Below are positions 40,130-50,744 of a stretch of DNA of 64,000 nucleotides, piece after piece. The notes under the pieces are model-generated. The model was given only the letters and a program-made list of their open reading frames with translations, was not told the origin of the DNA and did no database searches. The position numbers and the translations under genes are program-made. Every line of letters begins with the position of its first letter. The stretch's first letter is position 1. Source of the DNA: Bimastos eiseni (lineage: Eukaryota; Annelida; Clitellata; Crassiclitellata; Lumbricidae); the NCBI GenBank assembly GCA_959347315.1, contig OY365819.1:22958589-23022588 (forward strand), written 5' to 3'.

Positions 40130-40160
40130 ATGTTTACGATTCGCGAATATCTGTTCCTAG
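40130..40160 (+). CDS. possible short first coding exon (MFTIREYLFL)
   Basis: ATG at 40130 (GAAGATGT context) encodes 'MFTIREYLFL' and one base of a next codon, then the strong donor GTAAGG at 40161. The stretch 39770-40180 has more CpG than its surroundings and could be a promoter. No downstream exon has been matched, so this is only a candidate. Confidence 0.25.
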
Positions 40161-40309
40161 GTAAGGATATTTCCTTAATCAACGAGAAAACGAATATTGA
40201 ATGCTTGATTTCCCTATTGAAGGCATTGTCATCTAGAGGAGACTTTTCTACGGATCTGCGCTTCTATGTATGGACTATAGTTATTATATAATTTGAATTT
40301 ATATGAATT

Positions 40310-40560
40310 TAATATAGCGCCCCTCCAAGACGACTAGGCCTACTCAGAGGCGCTCCCGATCCAGGCCCGAGCAAAAAGAAGTCTTGAAGTGTCGATGAAA
40401 TGTATCAGAGGGTACCCTAGAAAGGGCGTGGGTGACCGAGAGAGACCATTCCACGCTGTAGGGCCAACAATAGCGAATGCCCTGGACTGTGTCATGGTTG
40501 TTCGAGCAAAAGCTCGACAGGAACAATAAGGAATTTCAAGTAGGCTGGAGCCCAACCCAA
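40310..40560 (-). mobile_element. LINE C-terminal fragment
   Basis: The minus-strand frame reads 'MTQSRAFAIVGPTAWNGLSR' then 'RLLFARAWIGSASE' and a stop at about 40340. 'AF-IVGP--WN-L' is the C-terminal signature of CR1/L2-like elements. The 3' tail GGGGCGCTATATTAAATTC matches the style of the fragment ending near 7980. Confidence 0.75.
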
Positions 40561-40590
40561 TATATAATATACATATATATATAATATAAA

Positions 40591-40630
<40 letters not shown>
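40555..40630. repeat. (TA)n microsatellite
   Basis: Runs of TATATA with interspersed AAAATA. It lies directly before a tRNA-like sequence. Confidence 0.9.
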
Positions 40631-40660
40631 GGCTCTAGTAGTTGGTTAAACTTTACAGTG

Positions 40661-40735
40661 TATGATGGTCTAGTGATTAGCATGCTGGACTGTTAACATA
40701 CAGGTCAGCAGTTCAAATCTCTGCCTGGACAGAAA
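40661..40735 (+). repeat. tRNA-like SINE head (tRNA-Asn-like)
   Basis: TGGTCTAGTGATTAGCATGC resembles a tRNA A box, CTGTTAA resembles the Asn anticodon loop, and CAGTTCAAATCTCTGCC is a weak B box. The stems are imperfect, so it is read as a tRNA-derived repeat, not a tRNA gene. Confidence 0.5.
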
Positions 40736-40869
40736 GTATATATTAAGGAAAGTCTATATTCTATCAGTCCTGTTCGAAAGCAGCTGTGGGTAAGTTGTAA
40801 CTGTTGTTGCAATTAATTGCAAGTTTCTTGTGTCATCATGATTGTAATTGATTTGTCACTCTGGAAGTA

Positions 40870-41120
40870 TATTTTTTAAATTTGGAAAATGCTGCTCTAC
40901 CGGTTTTTAAATTTGGAAAATGCTGCTCTACTGTTTTTTAAATTTGAAAAATGTTGCTCTACTGTTTTTTAAATTTGGAAAATGCTGCTCTACTGTTTTT
41001 TAAATTTGGAAAATGCTGCTCTATTGTTTTTTAAATTTGGAAAATGCTGCTATACTGGTTTTTAAATTTGGAAAATGCTGCTCTACTGGTTTTTAAATTT
41101 GGAAAATGCTGCTCTACTGG
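40870..41120 (+). repeat. 31-bp minisatellite, about 8 copies
   Basis: The unit contains TTTTTTAAATTTGGAAAATG followed by CTGCTCTACTG. The copies are 90% or more alike by eye. There is no coding potential. Confidence 0.93.
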
Positions 41121-42180
41121 AAAGAAATGAAGAAATGTACATCCAGATCAGAGAAGCAGCTTCAGACTGAAATTAGTTAACAAACTGAAAATAATTAAAG
41201 CGAGTCAAACGCACATAGCAAAGTTCTGGTAACAGTTGAGAGTTGCTTTGGATCTCTATGATAAACTATTCATGTTATACATTATAGGTGACAACAATTG
41301 AGTAATTGAGTATTAACTAAGCTCACAACTCAGCTGAGTTCATTTTGCACTCAATCAGTCGGTAACTGACTGATTTATCTAAGAAGTTATGAGGCAGAGA
41401 CTTTGGCATGTGGTTGTCAGTGACATGCATAGTCTCACTTGAATAATTGTCAAGGACGCGTTGAACATCACCACACTAGAGATAACTGAGAAGAAGAAGA
41501 AGAAGTGAACCAGATGGATGAAGTGACATCAGCTGGCTGCGCTGGTTCAGACCCAAAGAGTCAATCTTGATTTTGTAGGTCTGCAGAAGAAAGTGGCTAG
41601 TAGCCCAGAACAAAACTCTTTTCCAATTGACTGTGTGGCTTATCAGCACCCATTTCTACCATTTAAATTGGCTGTAAGAGGAAAATAAAAAAATTACAAC
41701 TGATGTTCAGTTTGAGAGGAAATAATGAGGCAAATCAGCTTAAATGCTTGTTTCCAATATTATATATTACATCATGATGGCCTAAACTTTAACACTAGGT
41801 TGTGAACCTGATTGAGCTGAGATCCTTTTCTTTTGTGTTTGTTAATTGGGATTTATTTCTTTACTTTATGATGTATTCAGTCAGTAACTCTATTTCTGAT
41901 GAAGGAACAAAGGAGGAGTTAGGCAGACGTTTGAGTAAGATTTAAAGTACATTAAAAAGGATGTACAAATTGTACATGTACATTCAACCATTCAACCAGT
42001 TTTAAATCCCTCATTTATCATTAATTTAATATATCAGATGTTGACAGATGCCTTTAACCAAAAAAATTTGTCAGCTTAGACATTTTTTTGGATTTTGTTT
42101 GTTTCTATTTGTTTCTAAAATAGAAACACATTGACAGGCAGCAGAGCTGACCTCAGTGATTTGTCCCATCCTCTGGGAGG
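41121..42180. other. unassigned stretch
   Basis: AT-rich, with an AGAAGAAGAAGAAG run near 41490. Nothing recognised. Confidence 0.35.
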
Positions 42181-42202
42181 GAGGGATTCATTCCAACCTC
42201 AA

Positions 42203-42288
42203 GCAGAGAGAGAGAGAAAGAGAGAGAGACAGAGAGACAGACTCACACACACGCACGCACACACACACACCTACACACACACACACAG
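42203..42288. repeat. (GA)n / (CA)n microsatellite
   Basis: AGAGAGAGAGAAAGAGAGAG is followed by CACACACGCACGCACACACA. Confidence 0.95.
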
Positions 42289-42299
42289 CAGGGTCAAAG

Positions 42300-43780
42300 G
42301 CCACTGAAGCCTATAATTTCCACCAGCGCATTTTTTAACTTAAGAAAAATGTTATTAAATTGGTTGAAACATACATATTGTGTGATAGATAATATCTAAG
42401 GAACCGGGAAGGCTAAGCTAAAACAGCTCTTATTTCATTACACTTGTGCAATTGTGCATGGCAGAATTATTTAATTTGTGCTAACAAGGGATTTAATAGG
42501 TTAACTTGCTTACTTACCTACTTTTAAATTGCCTCCTCAGTGTTGTACTAAGTCCTTTTCTGCTTCTTGTAATCAATTCTAAGGTTACCCTAGGTTAATA
42601 TGAGACTTATTTATGTCTGCAGATAAGTCTTTTGAGTCAATTGTAGGTGGAGATAACCAAGGGAGATAGGGAGGACTGTCAGCTCATGACCCCCTTTAAA
42701 AAGGGCCATATTGCAGAGAACAGGAGTCTAAATGCTGTTAGTCACCCTTCCTCATGACTTGATACGGGATCTGACCTTCTACCCTGCTCATACTGACTGA
42801 CCCTAACTTACAGGGTTCTGGAAATGTCTGAACATCTGGGGACATTTCTCAGGTGATTCAGCCGTCTCATTAGCAGGGAGTGAGTCATTGCAGTCTTTCA
42901 CAAGTGACAATTGCTTTAACTTAAATTATTTTGCAGTACAGTCGTATATGCCTCTTTGAACTAAGTCATCCTTGATCAGGTTCTGATATTTACTGACCTT
43001 ACACACATAGTGAGTGTGACCTCATGTACAGTTGACCAAATGACCATTGCGTTCTTCTAGAGCATTTTATGTTTGCTTGCATTTAAACATCTGGATGCGT
43101 CCAGGCTGTTGTACAAGGTCTGACTGGTCCAGTGCTCGACTTGGTCTCCCAAAAGGATCCAGCTTACATCCCTTACTGTATATATTATCTAACTACTAAT
43201 TTTATGTCTAAGTTAGGACTAATAATTATAGAGATGATTGATGCCCATGCACACTTCCATGGCCCAGCTTTAAAGACTATCTCCATGTCAAACAATGAGG
43301 GTGCTTTGTGCCTGGATTTTGTCCAAAGGCTGAAATCCTGATTAAACTGGTCGATAGTTTAATTTTGTACAATTTTTCGTTGGTTTATTTTGAAATGATA
43401 ATTTTCTTACAACCTATATTTTACATTTTCCAATATGAAGCACCAGAGAGACTTAACTATGTCAACCCTGAAAGTCATCGAAGCCGTAGTCGCATTTGAA
43501 TGTATTACAAATGGAATCAGCTTTAAATCCCTTTCTGGTTCATTATTTTGTTTATACCTTGAACGCTTTGTTTTAGATCAGGTTCTTTCAGATGCATTTT
43601 CTGTCCATTTTCTGCCCTATCTAAGCAAGCTTTTAACCCAAAATTATCTTCCTCTGTTTCAGCTGCTATCGGAGTCTTAGTGATAAGGCTTGTCGCAGCA
43701 TTAGATCTTGACCTGGCTGTCTGGCCTGTATATTCCCCCGCAGTGTAGAGGTCAACTACTTCTGCTCACCCACTGAATTA
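42300..43780. other. unassigned stretch
   Basis: Open frames at 43132-43341 and 43435-43680 have no recognisable motif, and no convincing splice context was found. I see no repeat boundary. Confidence 0.3.
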
Positions 43781-43782
43781 TA

Positions 43783-43838
43783 TGGGTAGCAGCAGCAGCA
43801 TCACCAGCAGCACCAGAAGCAGCAGCAGCAGCAGACAC
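43783..43838. repeat. (CAG)n tract
   Basis: Interrupted CAGCAGCAGCATCACCAGCAG repeats, which give an Ala-rich frame on the minus strand. No supported gene. Confidence 0.85.
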
Positions 43839-44204
43839 TGGAGACGGTGCAGTTTGCTGCCTTCTGAACAGAATGCTTCCTGCCAATAATGCTAGCAGAC
43901 CAACTTTTAAAACAGACCTAAGTTCTATAACTTTGCAAACCTTATCACCAGAGCAGATTGCAGCATGAAATATATAATACTCTGTGCATAGGCGGAGACT
44001 TTGTCCTGGGTTTGGGGGACAGATCGAAAAATTATATTTTGACCTATATAATTTACGAGAATGGACAATTGCCTTCCTGGTTAGACCATAAGCCATAAAA
44101 CTTCTACGGCCGAACCCGTACAAGAAAATAATTTAGCGAGTGAAGACATCCACAAACCTTGGCGCACGCGAACTATTAGAAACATCTAGAATTGATAATT
44201 TAAT

Positions 44205-44320
44205 ATGCTTCATTGAGGGTCGGTTAGGGTCAGGTTAAGCATTGTGAGGGTCGCTTAGGCAAGTTAGGCATTGTGAGGGTCATTTAGGGTCAGAGTTAGG
44301 GTTAATGTAGTTATCGGTCT
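44205..44320 (+). repeat. dispersed GAGGGTC repeat (copy 2)
   Basis: GAGGGTCGGTTAGGGTCAGG and repeated GCATTGTGAGGGTC match the order of phrases at 60-220. Confidence 0.6.
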
Positions 44321-44455
44321 ATGGTTATAGTTATTTTAAAACAGGGTAACCATATAATATGGATAACCAAAGAATTTGATGACATGGTGAATGGAAATGT
44401 ATACTCTAGAAAAGGTATTGCGCCTGTAGAAGGCCGGCTTTGCATGGACCCTCCG

Positions 44456-45214
44456 AATAGACCTAATGCCATACCAATGAAGATACCTAATGCCATACCA
44501 ATGAAGATACCTAATGCCATATACCAATGAAGATACCTAATGCCATACCAATGAAGAGACCTAATCACATATACCAATGAAGATACCTAATGCCATATAC
44601 CAACGAAGAGACCTAATGCCATATACCAATGAAGAGACCTAATGCCATATACCAATGAAGATGCCTAATGCCATATACCAATGAAGAGACCTTATGCTAT
44701 ACCAATGAAGAGACCTTATGCTATACCAATGAAGAGACCTAATGCCATACCAATTAAGAGACCTAATGCCATACCAATGAAGATACCTAATGCCATATAC
44801 CAATGAAGATACCTAATGCCATACCAATGAAGAAAGCTAATGCCATACCAATGAAGATACCTAATGCCATATACCAATGAAGATACCTAATGCCATATAC
44901 CAATGAAGAGACCTAATGCCATACCAATGACGAGACCTAATGCCATATACCAATGAAGATACCTAATGCCATATACCAATGAAGATACCTAATGCCATAT
45001 ACCAATGAAGATACCTAATGCCATATACCAATGAAGATACCTAATGCCATACCAATGAAGAGACCTAATACCATATACCAATGAAGAGACCTAATACCAT
45101 ATACCAATGAAGAGACCTTATGCTATACCAATGAAGAGACCTTATGCTATACCAATGAAGAGACCTAATGCCATACCAATGAAGAGACCTAATGCCATAC
45201 CAATGAAGAGACCT
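44456..45214. repeat. 24/26-bp minisatellite, about 30 copies
   Basis: The unit is ACCTAATGCCAT(AT)ACCAATGAAGA(G/T), 24 or 26 bp depending on one AT. The mixed length breaks any long frame. The TTATGCTATACC variant occurs in pairs near both 44690 and 45120. Confidence 0.93.
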
Positions 45215-46590
45215 GGTGAACTGAATAAGAAATGCTGCAAGAATAGAAAGAAAGTAGAATTTCAAGGTGAAGAGCTGTTTGCTTTGATGAGGTGTGATAT
45301 CTAGCATCGCCAGAGCATGTCTCTTCCATCTCCATCGGATCCTACATGTAGGCCTACGGAGACAACGTAAAAGAAATAAAAAATTAAATTAAGCAAAGCT
45401 AGAAAAATGGCTTTAACAACTATGAAATAAGAAAATTAAAAAAATATAAAATAGAACCCTTTTGGCACTTCGAATAGTTGGCACCTAACTTGTCGGCGCC
45501 CTTTGAGTTTTTGGTCTCGTGCCAAACACTGTTTCATGGTGGTACTCGCAGAGTCAATATAACTGTTTGGTACTCTTGTGATGTATTTGATAAGTGGTTC
45601 GACAATGATTCAGTGTAGCTGTAACATGATTCTGTCAATGTTGAAATATAAGAAGCTAAATCTTAGACACATATTCCGAAAGCATAAAGTGATGGTAGAG
45701 AGAGAGAGACAGTTCTCAACTGTTATGTTACTGATGCATTCTTGTATTTACTACTATTCTGATGGCTAATAGTAAATGATTATGTGGAAGTGTTATTGTT
45801 CTCTCATTGTCTACTATTAGGTTGACATAAATGGTCCTCTTTTGTTTTGCTGACAGGGTAGTTGTGCTATTTGTAGGTAAATGATTGTTATAAAAAGTGT
45901 GGCCACTGTGTTATTTGTCTGATTGTATAATGATGAGGGTGGCACTTGTGCTGACCTTGTTCTTACTCTGATCCTGTGCCAGGCTGTGCTGACCTCATTC
46001 ATAATTTGTAAATAATTTGTAATTTTCATATCACCATAGTTATGTAGATTTCTGAACCGTTTTTACCAAGAGGCTTTGTGTGACTGCAAACATAATAATA
46101 ATGAGCTAAACTGAGTGTTTCATGCTGTAACAGACAATTATGAATTAGAACAGAATTCAGAAACTTAGGTTTTAGTATCACCAGTTATACAGATCTATAT
46201 TATGTGGTATGGTCAGATCAACATCCCATCAACCGATCACTGTTGAAGTCATTTAACATGTTTACATGAATGCCTTACACAGAACAAGATACTTTTCAAT
46301 AACTCGTGCAACTAGTGTTACTGCAAAATGAATTGACATTGGCTATATAGCAACAATTTTCAAAATAAATTTTGATGTTAGCAGGCAGATACTGAAGCAT
46401 TAGCTTTAATTGTGGAGAAAAGCAGTGATTGCCTAATGCCACTGTTCCATGGTTTCAGATATTTTCCATGTAATTCTTTCTTTTGGAAGATTTCCTAATC
46501 CTGTTATTCTTGTTGACCGTTGCTGTCACATCCAGTGACTTTGAATACACGCGTCAGAGGACATCTGTCGATGAGAGTGGATTGGTGGCT
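45215..46590. other. unassigned stretch
   Basis: A frame beginning at 46483 ('LEDFLILLFLLTVAVTSSDF') looks like a signal peptide but has no ATG in a usable place and leads into a LINE scrap, so it is not called. Otherwise nothing recognised. Confidence 0.3.
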
Positions 46591-46591
46591 C

Positions 46592-46632
46592 TCTGTCTCT
46601 CTGTCTCTCTGTCTCTCTCTCTGTCTCTCATT
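46592..46632. repeat. (CTCTGT)n microsatellite
   Basis: CTCTCTGTCTCTCTGTCTCT run at the start of a LINE scrap. Confidence 0.9.
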
Positions 46633-46639
46633 GTTTCTG

Positions 46640-46945
46640 TGTGTTTGTGCATATCTCCAACCTCATTCTGTACAACCTCTTCATTGTGTTTATCATACCA
46701 TTAAGCCATCTCATAGAATCCTCCTCTGTATGCAGATGACTCCCACCTCTACATATCCTTCTACTCAAACTCTCATTTTAGACCTTCATCACACAGCTAC
46801 TCAATCTCTCAATGGATGTTGTCCAAACTCCTCTGCCTCAACCCTTCCAAACCGAAATTCATCATCATCATAGACCTTCCAGACCAAATGAAGAAGCCAT
46901 CTCTTGCCCTTCAAAACACCACTGACTCTTCAGTGAGTACATCAT
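46640..46945 (+). mobile_element. L2/CR1-like LINE reverse-transcriptase scrap
   Basis: The frame reads 'YADDSHLYISFYSNSHFRP' (about 46733-46790) and then 'QWMLSKLLCLNPSKPKFIII'. These are the YADD catalytic box and the following 'WM--N-LKLNPSKTEF' block. It is short and decayed. Confidence 0.8.
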
Positions 46946-47175
46946 TTAATCTGTTGGCAGTTTCTTTTATTATGCAAATGTGATCTGACTTCGTTTAAAA
47001 TTAATGCTATTATTTATGCCTGTTGTAAGCTATTCTGTGCTTGCTGGTTTTTCTAATTATGATTATTGCATTTCTAATTTGTGGATTTCATTTTATGCTT
47101 GGTGCCAATATTAGGGTTTTTGAAGTGAAGTAGCCGTTCTGTAACTCACAAGCAAGAATCAATTATTCTGCCAAA

Positions 47176-47334
47176 ATGCACCAGGACACAATTGAAGAAA
47201 ATGGAGAGAGTGTGGAATGGATAGACAAAGAAAAGCTGGATCTGAATGGAATATCCATTGAACAGGATGATGCTTTCCCTACTTATTCGATTAAGGAGCA
47301 TTTTGCTTCTCTGTGGGAGAATGGAGAAGCGTGA
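47176..47334 (+). CDS. small acidic ORF, 52 codons, unidentified
   Basis: ATG at 47176 (CCAAAATGC) opens a frame to TGA at 47332. It reads 'MHQDTIEENGESVEWIDKEK' then 'LDLNGISIEQDDAFPTYSIK' then 'EHFASLWENGEA'. The composition is protein-like: acidic, mixed, with two Trp, and no repeat. The frame is open upstream to a TAG at about 47131, so it could also be a last exon entered by splicing. I do not recognise the family. A TTAA MITE follows at 47371. Confidence 0.4.
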   Translation: MHQDTIEENGESVEWIDKEKLDLNGISIEQDDAFPTYSIKEHFASLWENGEA

Positions 47335-47370
47335 AGTTTGGATTGTTTCAAGTTATTGCTATTAAGCATT

Positions 47371-47442
47371 TTAACCTTTTTAATGACTGGTGCATAGTAA
47401 AACATAAGACATAATCAATGATGCTGGTCATTAAAGGGTTAA
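47371..47442 (+). mobile_element. tiny TTAA palindromic MITE (copy 2)
   Basis: 72 bp between TTAA sites, beginning TTAACCTTTTTAATGACTGG and ending GGTCATTAAAGGGTTAA. It is an inverted copy of the element at 10994-11050, sharing TGCATAGTAAAAC. Confidence 0.78.
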
Positions 47443-48395
47443 AAATGTAATGATTCAACCAGAGTTTTTCATCTTGTGGAATGCATAATGAGTGTAATAG
47501 TTATACTATCTCCATTATTCTTCATTCTACAATATAGTTTCTATAATCACTTTTCTATAATTATAAGTAAATTTCATATAACTTTCTGGACATCTGGTTT
47601 TTTTGGGGGGGGGGGGTTTCAGAGTTTTTTGGCATCATATTTGAGGGTTGTCATGACATGTGTAACAAAAGGGAGGGGAGTAAAAATTCGTCCAAAATTA
47701 GCACAAATCGAATTTGCTTCCTCTGCATGCTCTGTGGACCCTATCTTGTGTACCATTAAAATACTTTTCACAGTGCTATAATTAATTATTATTTGCAAAC
47801 TAAATCATAACTAAAAATTACTTGTGAACTAAAATGGGAACAATAAGTAAATTATTTGTGAAGCAAAATTTGAATTAGAAGTTTAATTCAAGGCAACAGA
47901 ACTGAAATTAGGAATTATTTTTAGAAGTAAAATATTATTGCTATTGCTTCTATCTATCACTGTCTGGGCTTTCCACTTGAAACTAATGCCTCACCTGTTC
48001 AGAAACTCTTTCTCTTATTCACCTTATCGTCTATCATCTAATTCTCGACCTAAACAACACTCGCCTTAACAGGCTTAAAAATTAGAATGCAGTTATGTTG
48101 TTGAAGTGATGACTTATTGCTATGAAGCTGATAACTATTCTAGTTATATAGAATCTGAGTTCACAGCAGAATTTTTTTACTTGAGTGTAGGATTCAGGGA
48201 AAGTACTGGACAAACATCTAAGTACAGCATGTTATTGCTGTTCAAATGTTTGGCTAGTTGCAGGTTACCAAGTGTTTATTTGCTTTGTTTGGACTAATGA
48301 GTGATGGGTTTCAGTGGAAGCATTATGTAGGTCTTGGAAGTGTAACCCTAATTAATGGGAATATCTCTAGTTAGGAGTTGATGGGAGGCGTTGGT
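47443..48395. other. unassigned stretch
   Basis: A G12 run lies at about 47605-47616. Otherwise it is AT-rich, with open frames lacking recognisable motifs. Confidence 0.35.
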
Positions 48396-48399
48396 GTAG

Positions 48400-48560
48400 G
48401 ATGGGACCAGGTGGTGTAGCAATATGTTCTATACCTTTTGTTAACTGGTAGGTCGCAGGTTTGAATCCAATCACCTCAATCCATTGCTCACCCAGAATAG
48501 TCTGTGAAGAAGGCAATGGGAAACCACCTCACTCCTCTCATCCCAGGTGGGGTTTAAAAG
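48400..48560 (+). repeat. tRNA-derived SINE (family copy B)
   Basis: The head GGTGGTGTAGCAATATG and the B box GGTCGCAGGTTTGAATCC are followed by GTCTGTGAAGAAGGCAATGG GAAACCACCTCACTCCTCTC. The body matches the minus-strand copy at 32440-32640. Confidence 0.75.
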
Positions 48561-49735
48561 CAAATGAATTTATCATTAAGTGTTTTATTTCTGTTTGCTT
48601 AGATATGTGTTTCAGAGTTTACTTAGACTTTGACCCCTCATGGGTCACAAGCTGAAGATGTTGAAGGTGATGGAATAATCATGTGATTCTGATGGTCATT
48701 AGATATGGTGCAAATGACGTTTCTTATGTTCATTTTCTTCAATGAACAAGCCTTATGCGGACCCTAGCTTTGTGTCGGCTAAATGGCCTTCAACTGTTCT
48801 TGTTTCTTCATTCTCTGTGGTAGCTTTCTCTTAGTATAAGAGAGATCATCCATCAGCCTAAATCTGCTGATCTGTGTCATTGTCATTTAATTTTAATTTA
48901 TTTACAGGGCTTGAAGTGGGGAAAGAAGAGGTGCCGGCATGGTTACAAGAACCATTCCCCTCTCCTGCTTTGTGGCATAGAGAAGTACCAGTATGCTTGC
49001 AGTCGGATTAGAGAGGTGCCGGTATGGCACACCGTTTCATACCATCCCACTTCAACCCACTTCACCTAAGATGTAATTTGAAGAGATAGTGTTGACTTGA
49101 AGACCTAACACTGCTCCGTGTTTTTGTGGTCTAATTTTTAAGACCTATTGGCTAAGAGTGGCAAAAGTAAATTTCAAATTTTTCATCAACAGTTTCTTAT
49201 CCTGTGATAAGAAACGGTTTGTGTTTGTTCTGATCTGGAGATTTTATTATAATTATGACTATGTAGGCTAACAATGAATACCATCAAGAGGTTCTTAAAA
49301 CTTGCTATCAGATCAATGCATAATTATGGGAATTATTATTATAATCAAGCTTTAGTTGAGAAGAGTGAAATAACGTCTGGAATGGCAGCCATTCGTTGAG
49401 AGATCGAAAGTGGCATAAGTACACGGGAATTATAATTATTGTTTTTTGACTGAGTTGAAAGAAATTTCTCAGAATTTAAGAGATTACCAGAAGTGCGTAA
49501 AAGGTTCTCATCCCAATCGTGCTGAACAAAGGACCCTCTGAATGCAACTGCTTTAAGACGCCAAACGGACAAACTGGTGTTCATTGAAAAAGGTGAGCTG
49601 TTTTGCGGAGTATTCCTGTTGCCTGTGTCATATGGCAACCCAACTCTGGTAGAAAATCTAGTCAGGTAGCTTATCCCTGGCATGTATGAATAATATTCAT
49701 ATGCTGCAGGGTAAGTTTAAATACTTGGTGCTTAC
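48561..49735. other. unassigned stretch
   Basis: A short tandem-like block near 48917-49030 repeats 'GAGGTGCCGG(C/T)ATGG'. Otherwise nothing recognised. Confidence 0.35.
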
Positions 49736-49810
49736 GGTTGAAGTTGTTGGGCGGATATGTGTGGGCATGTGCGTGTGACACATATGGACATATATGTGCA
49801 TATGTACGTG

Positions 49811-49844
49811 TGACACATATGGACATATATGTCCATATGTGTCA
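49811..49844. repeat. perfect 34-bp palindrome
   Basis: TGACACATATGGACATA followed by its exact reverse complement. A partial copy precedes it at 49776-49800 (TGACACATATGGACATATAT). It could form a cruciform. Confidence 0.97.
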
Positions 49845-50219
49845 TGGCTGTTGCATCCCATTGCTTGGTATCTGCCTCTTTCCCACGGGATCATTGTGGC
49901 GCCATTATTATTGCTATTCATGCCCAAGGTAGTTCTAATCCCTCAGGAGGCACAAAATTGTCCAGAGATAGTAAATAATATCTGGAATGGCTACGATTAA
50001 TCCACTTCTGGCAAGTTAAAGGTTCTGCGGTGAGCGAAAGCATTGAAATGCTAAATGGTTATTGAAAGCCGTAGATATAGATTGAAATAGATGGCTAGTT
50101 TCTCTCTGGTCTCCAGATATTCAAGTTAAGGTAATTTATGGTTTTAACATCTCAAAAATTTAATGCAAGCAATGTACTCAAGAAAAATGCAGAACTGTTC
50201 CAAAACAGTATGATTCATT

Positions 50220-50470
50220 TCATCAATCCAACTTCTACTTAGATCCGTTTAATCGATTCAGCTTCCATTTGTTTTTGTAAAAGTGTATTTAGCATAGCCG
50301 GTTTGATGCGAGAGTGTTGATGCGACGGATGTAAACAAAGTCAAAAACCTGCAAAAACTCGATTGATGAAAAGAAACATACCTAAATGGAAGTTGGATTG
50401 ATGAATAGAAATATACCTAATTGGAAGCTGGATCGATTAAAACAATATTGCTTAGAAGCTGGTTCGAAGT
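50220..50470. repeat. repeat with inverted GAAGTTGGATTGAT motifs (copy 2)
   Basis: ATCAATCCAACTTCTACTTAG near 50224 and GGAAGTTGGATTGATGAATAG near 50390 are inverted. A third unit, GGAAGCTGGATCGATTAAAAC, is near 50423. The same motif is at 6335-6570. Confidence 0.5.
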
Positions 50471-50744
50471 ACTATTTGATAGTCTGTGTCACTTGTGACC
50501 TATACCATGCATATATTTATTGAGACACTAAAACTATAAATTAGTTAGATCGTGTGTCCCAGATCAAAAATGAATGCAAGACCAGTGCATTTGATGAGGT
50601 AAGGGCTTCAAAATGCAGAGGAACAAAATCAAGTGTTGCATGAAGTACGGTTATATTTTGCATCTTTTCTAGCAGCTGCCAGCTATGCAGCAGCACCAGT
50701 TGTAACTGATGTTGCTGGTAAGTATGAAGCAGCTAAGGGTTGAT

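Noticed and set aside
40661..40735. Functional tRNA-Asn gene
   Set aside because: A and B boxes are only partial and the stems do not pair well; it is better explained as a SINE head.
43752..44123. Minus-strand 123-codon frame
   Set aside because: Its Ala-rich end is a CAG repeat and the rest has no recognised motif or splice context.
44311..45304. Frames in the 24/26-bp minisatellite
   Set aside because: Tandem repeat translation with no protein-like composition.
46483..46600. Signal-peptide exon for the Ig gene
   Set aside because: There is no ATG in frame before the hydrophobic stretch, no clear donor, and the frame runs into a LINE scrap.
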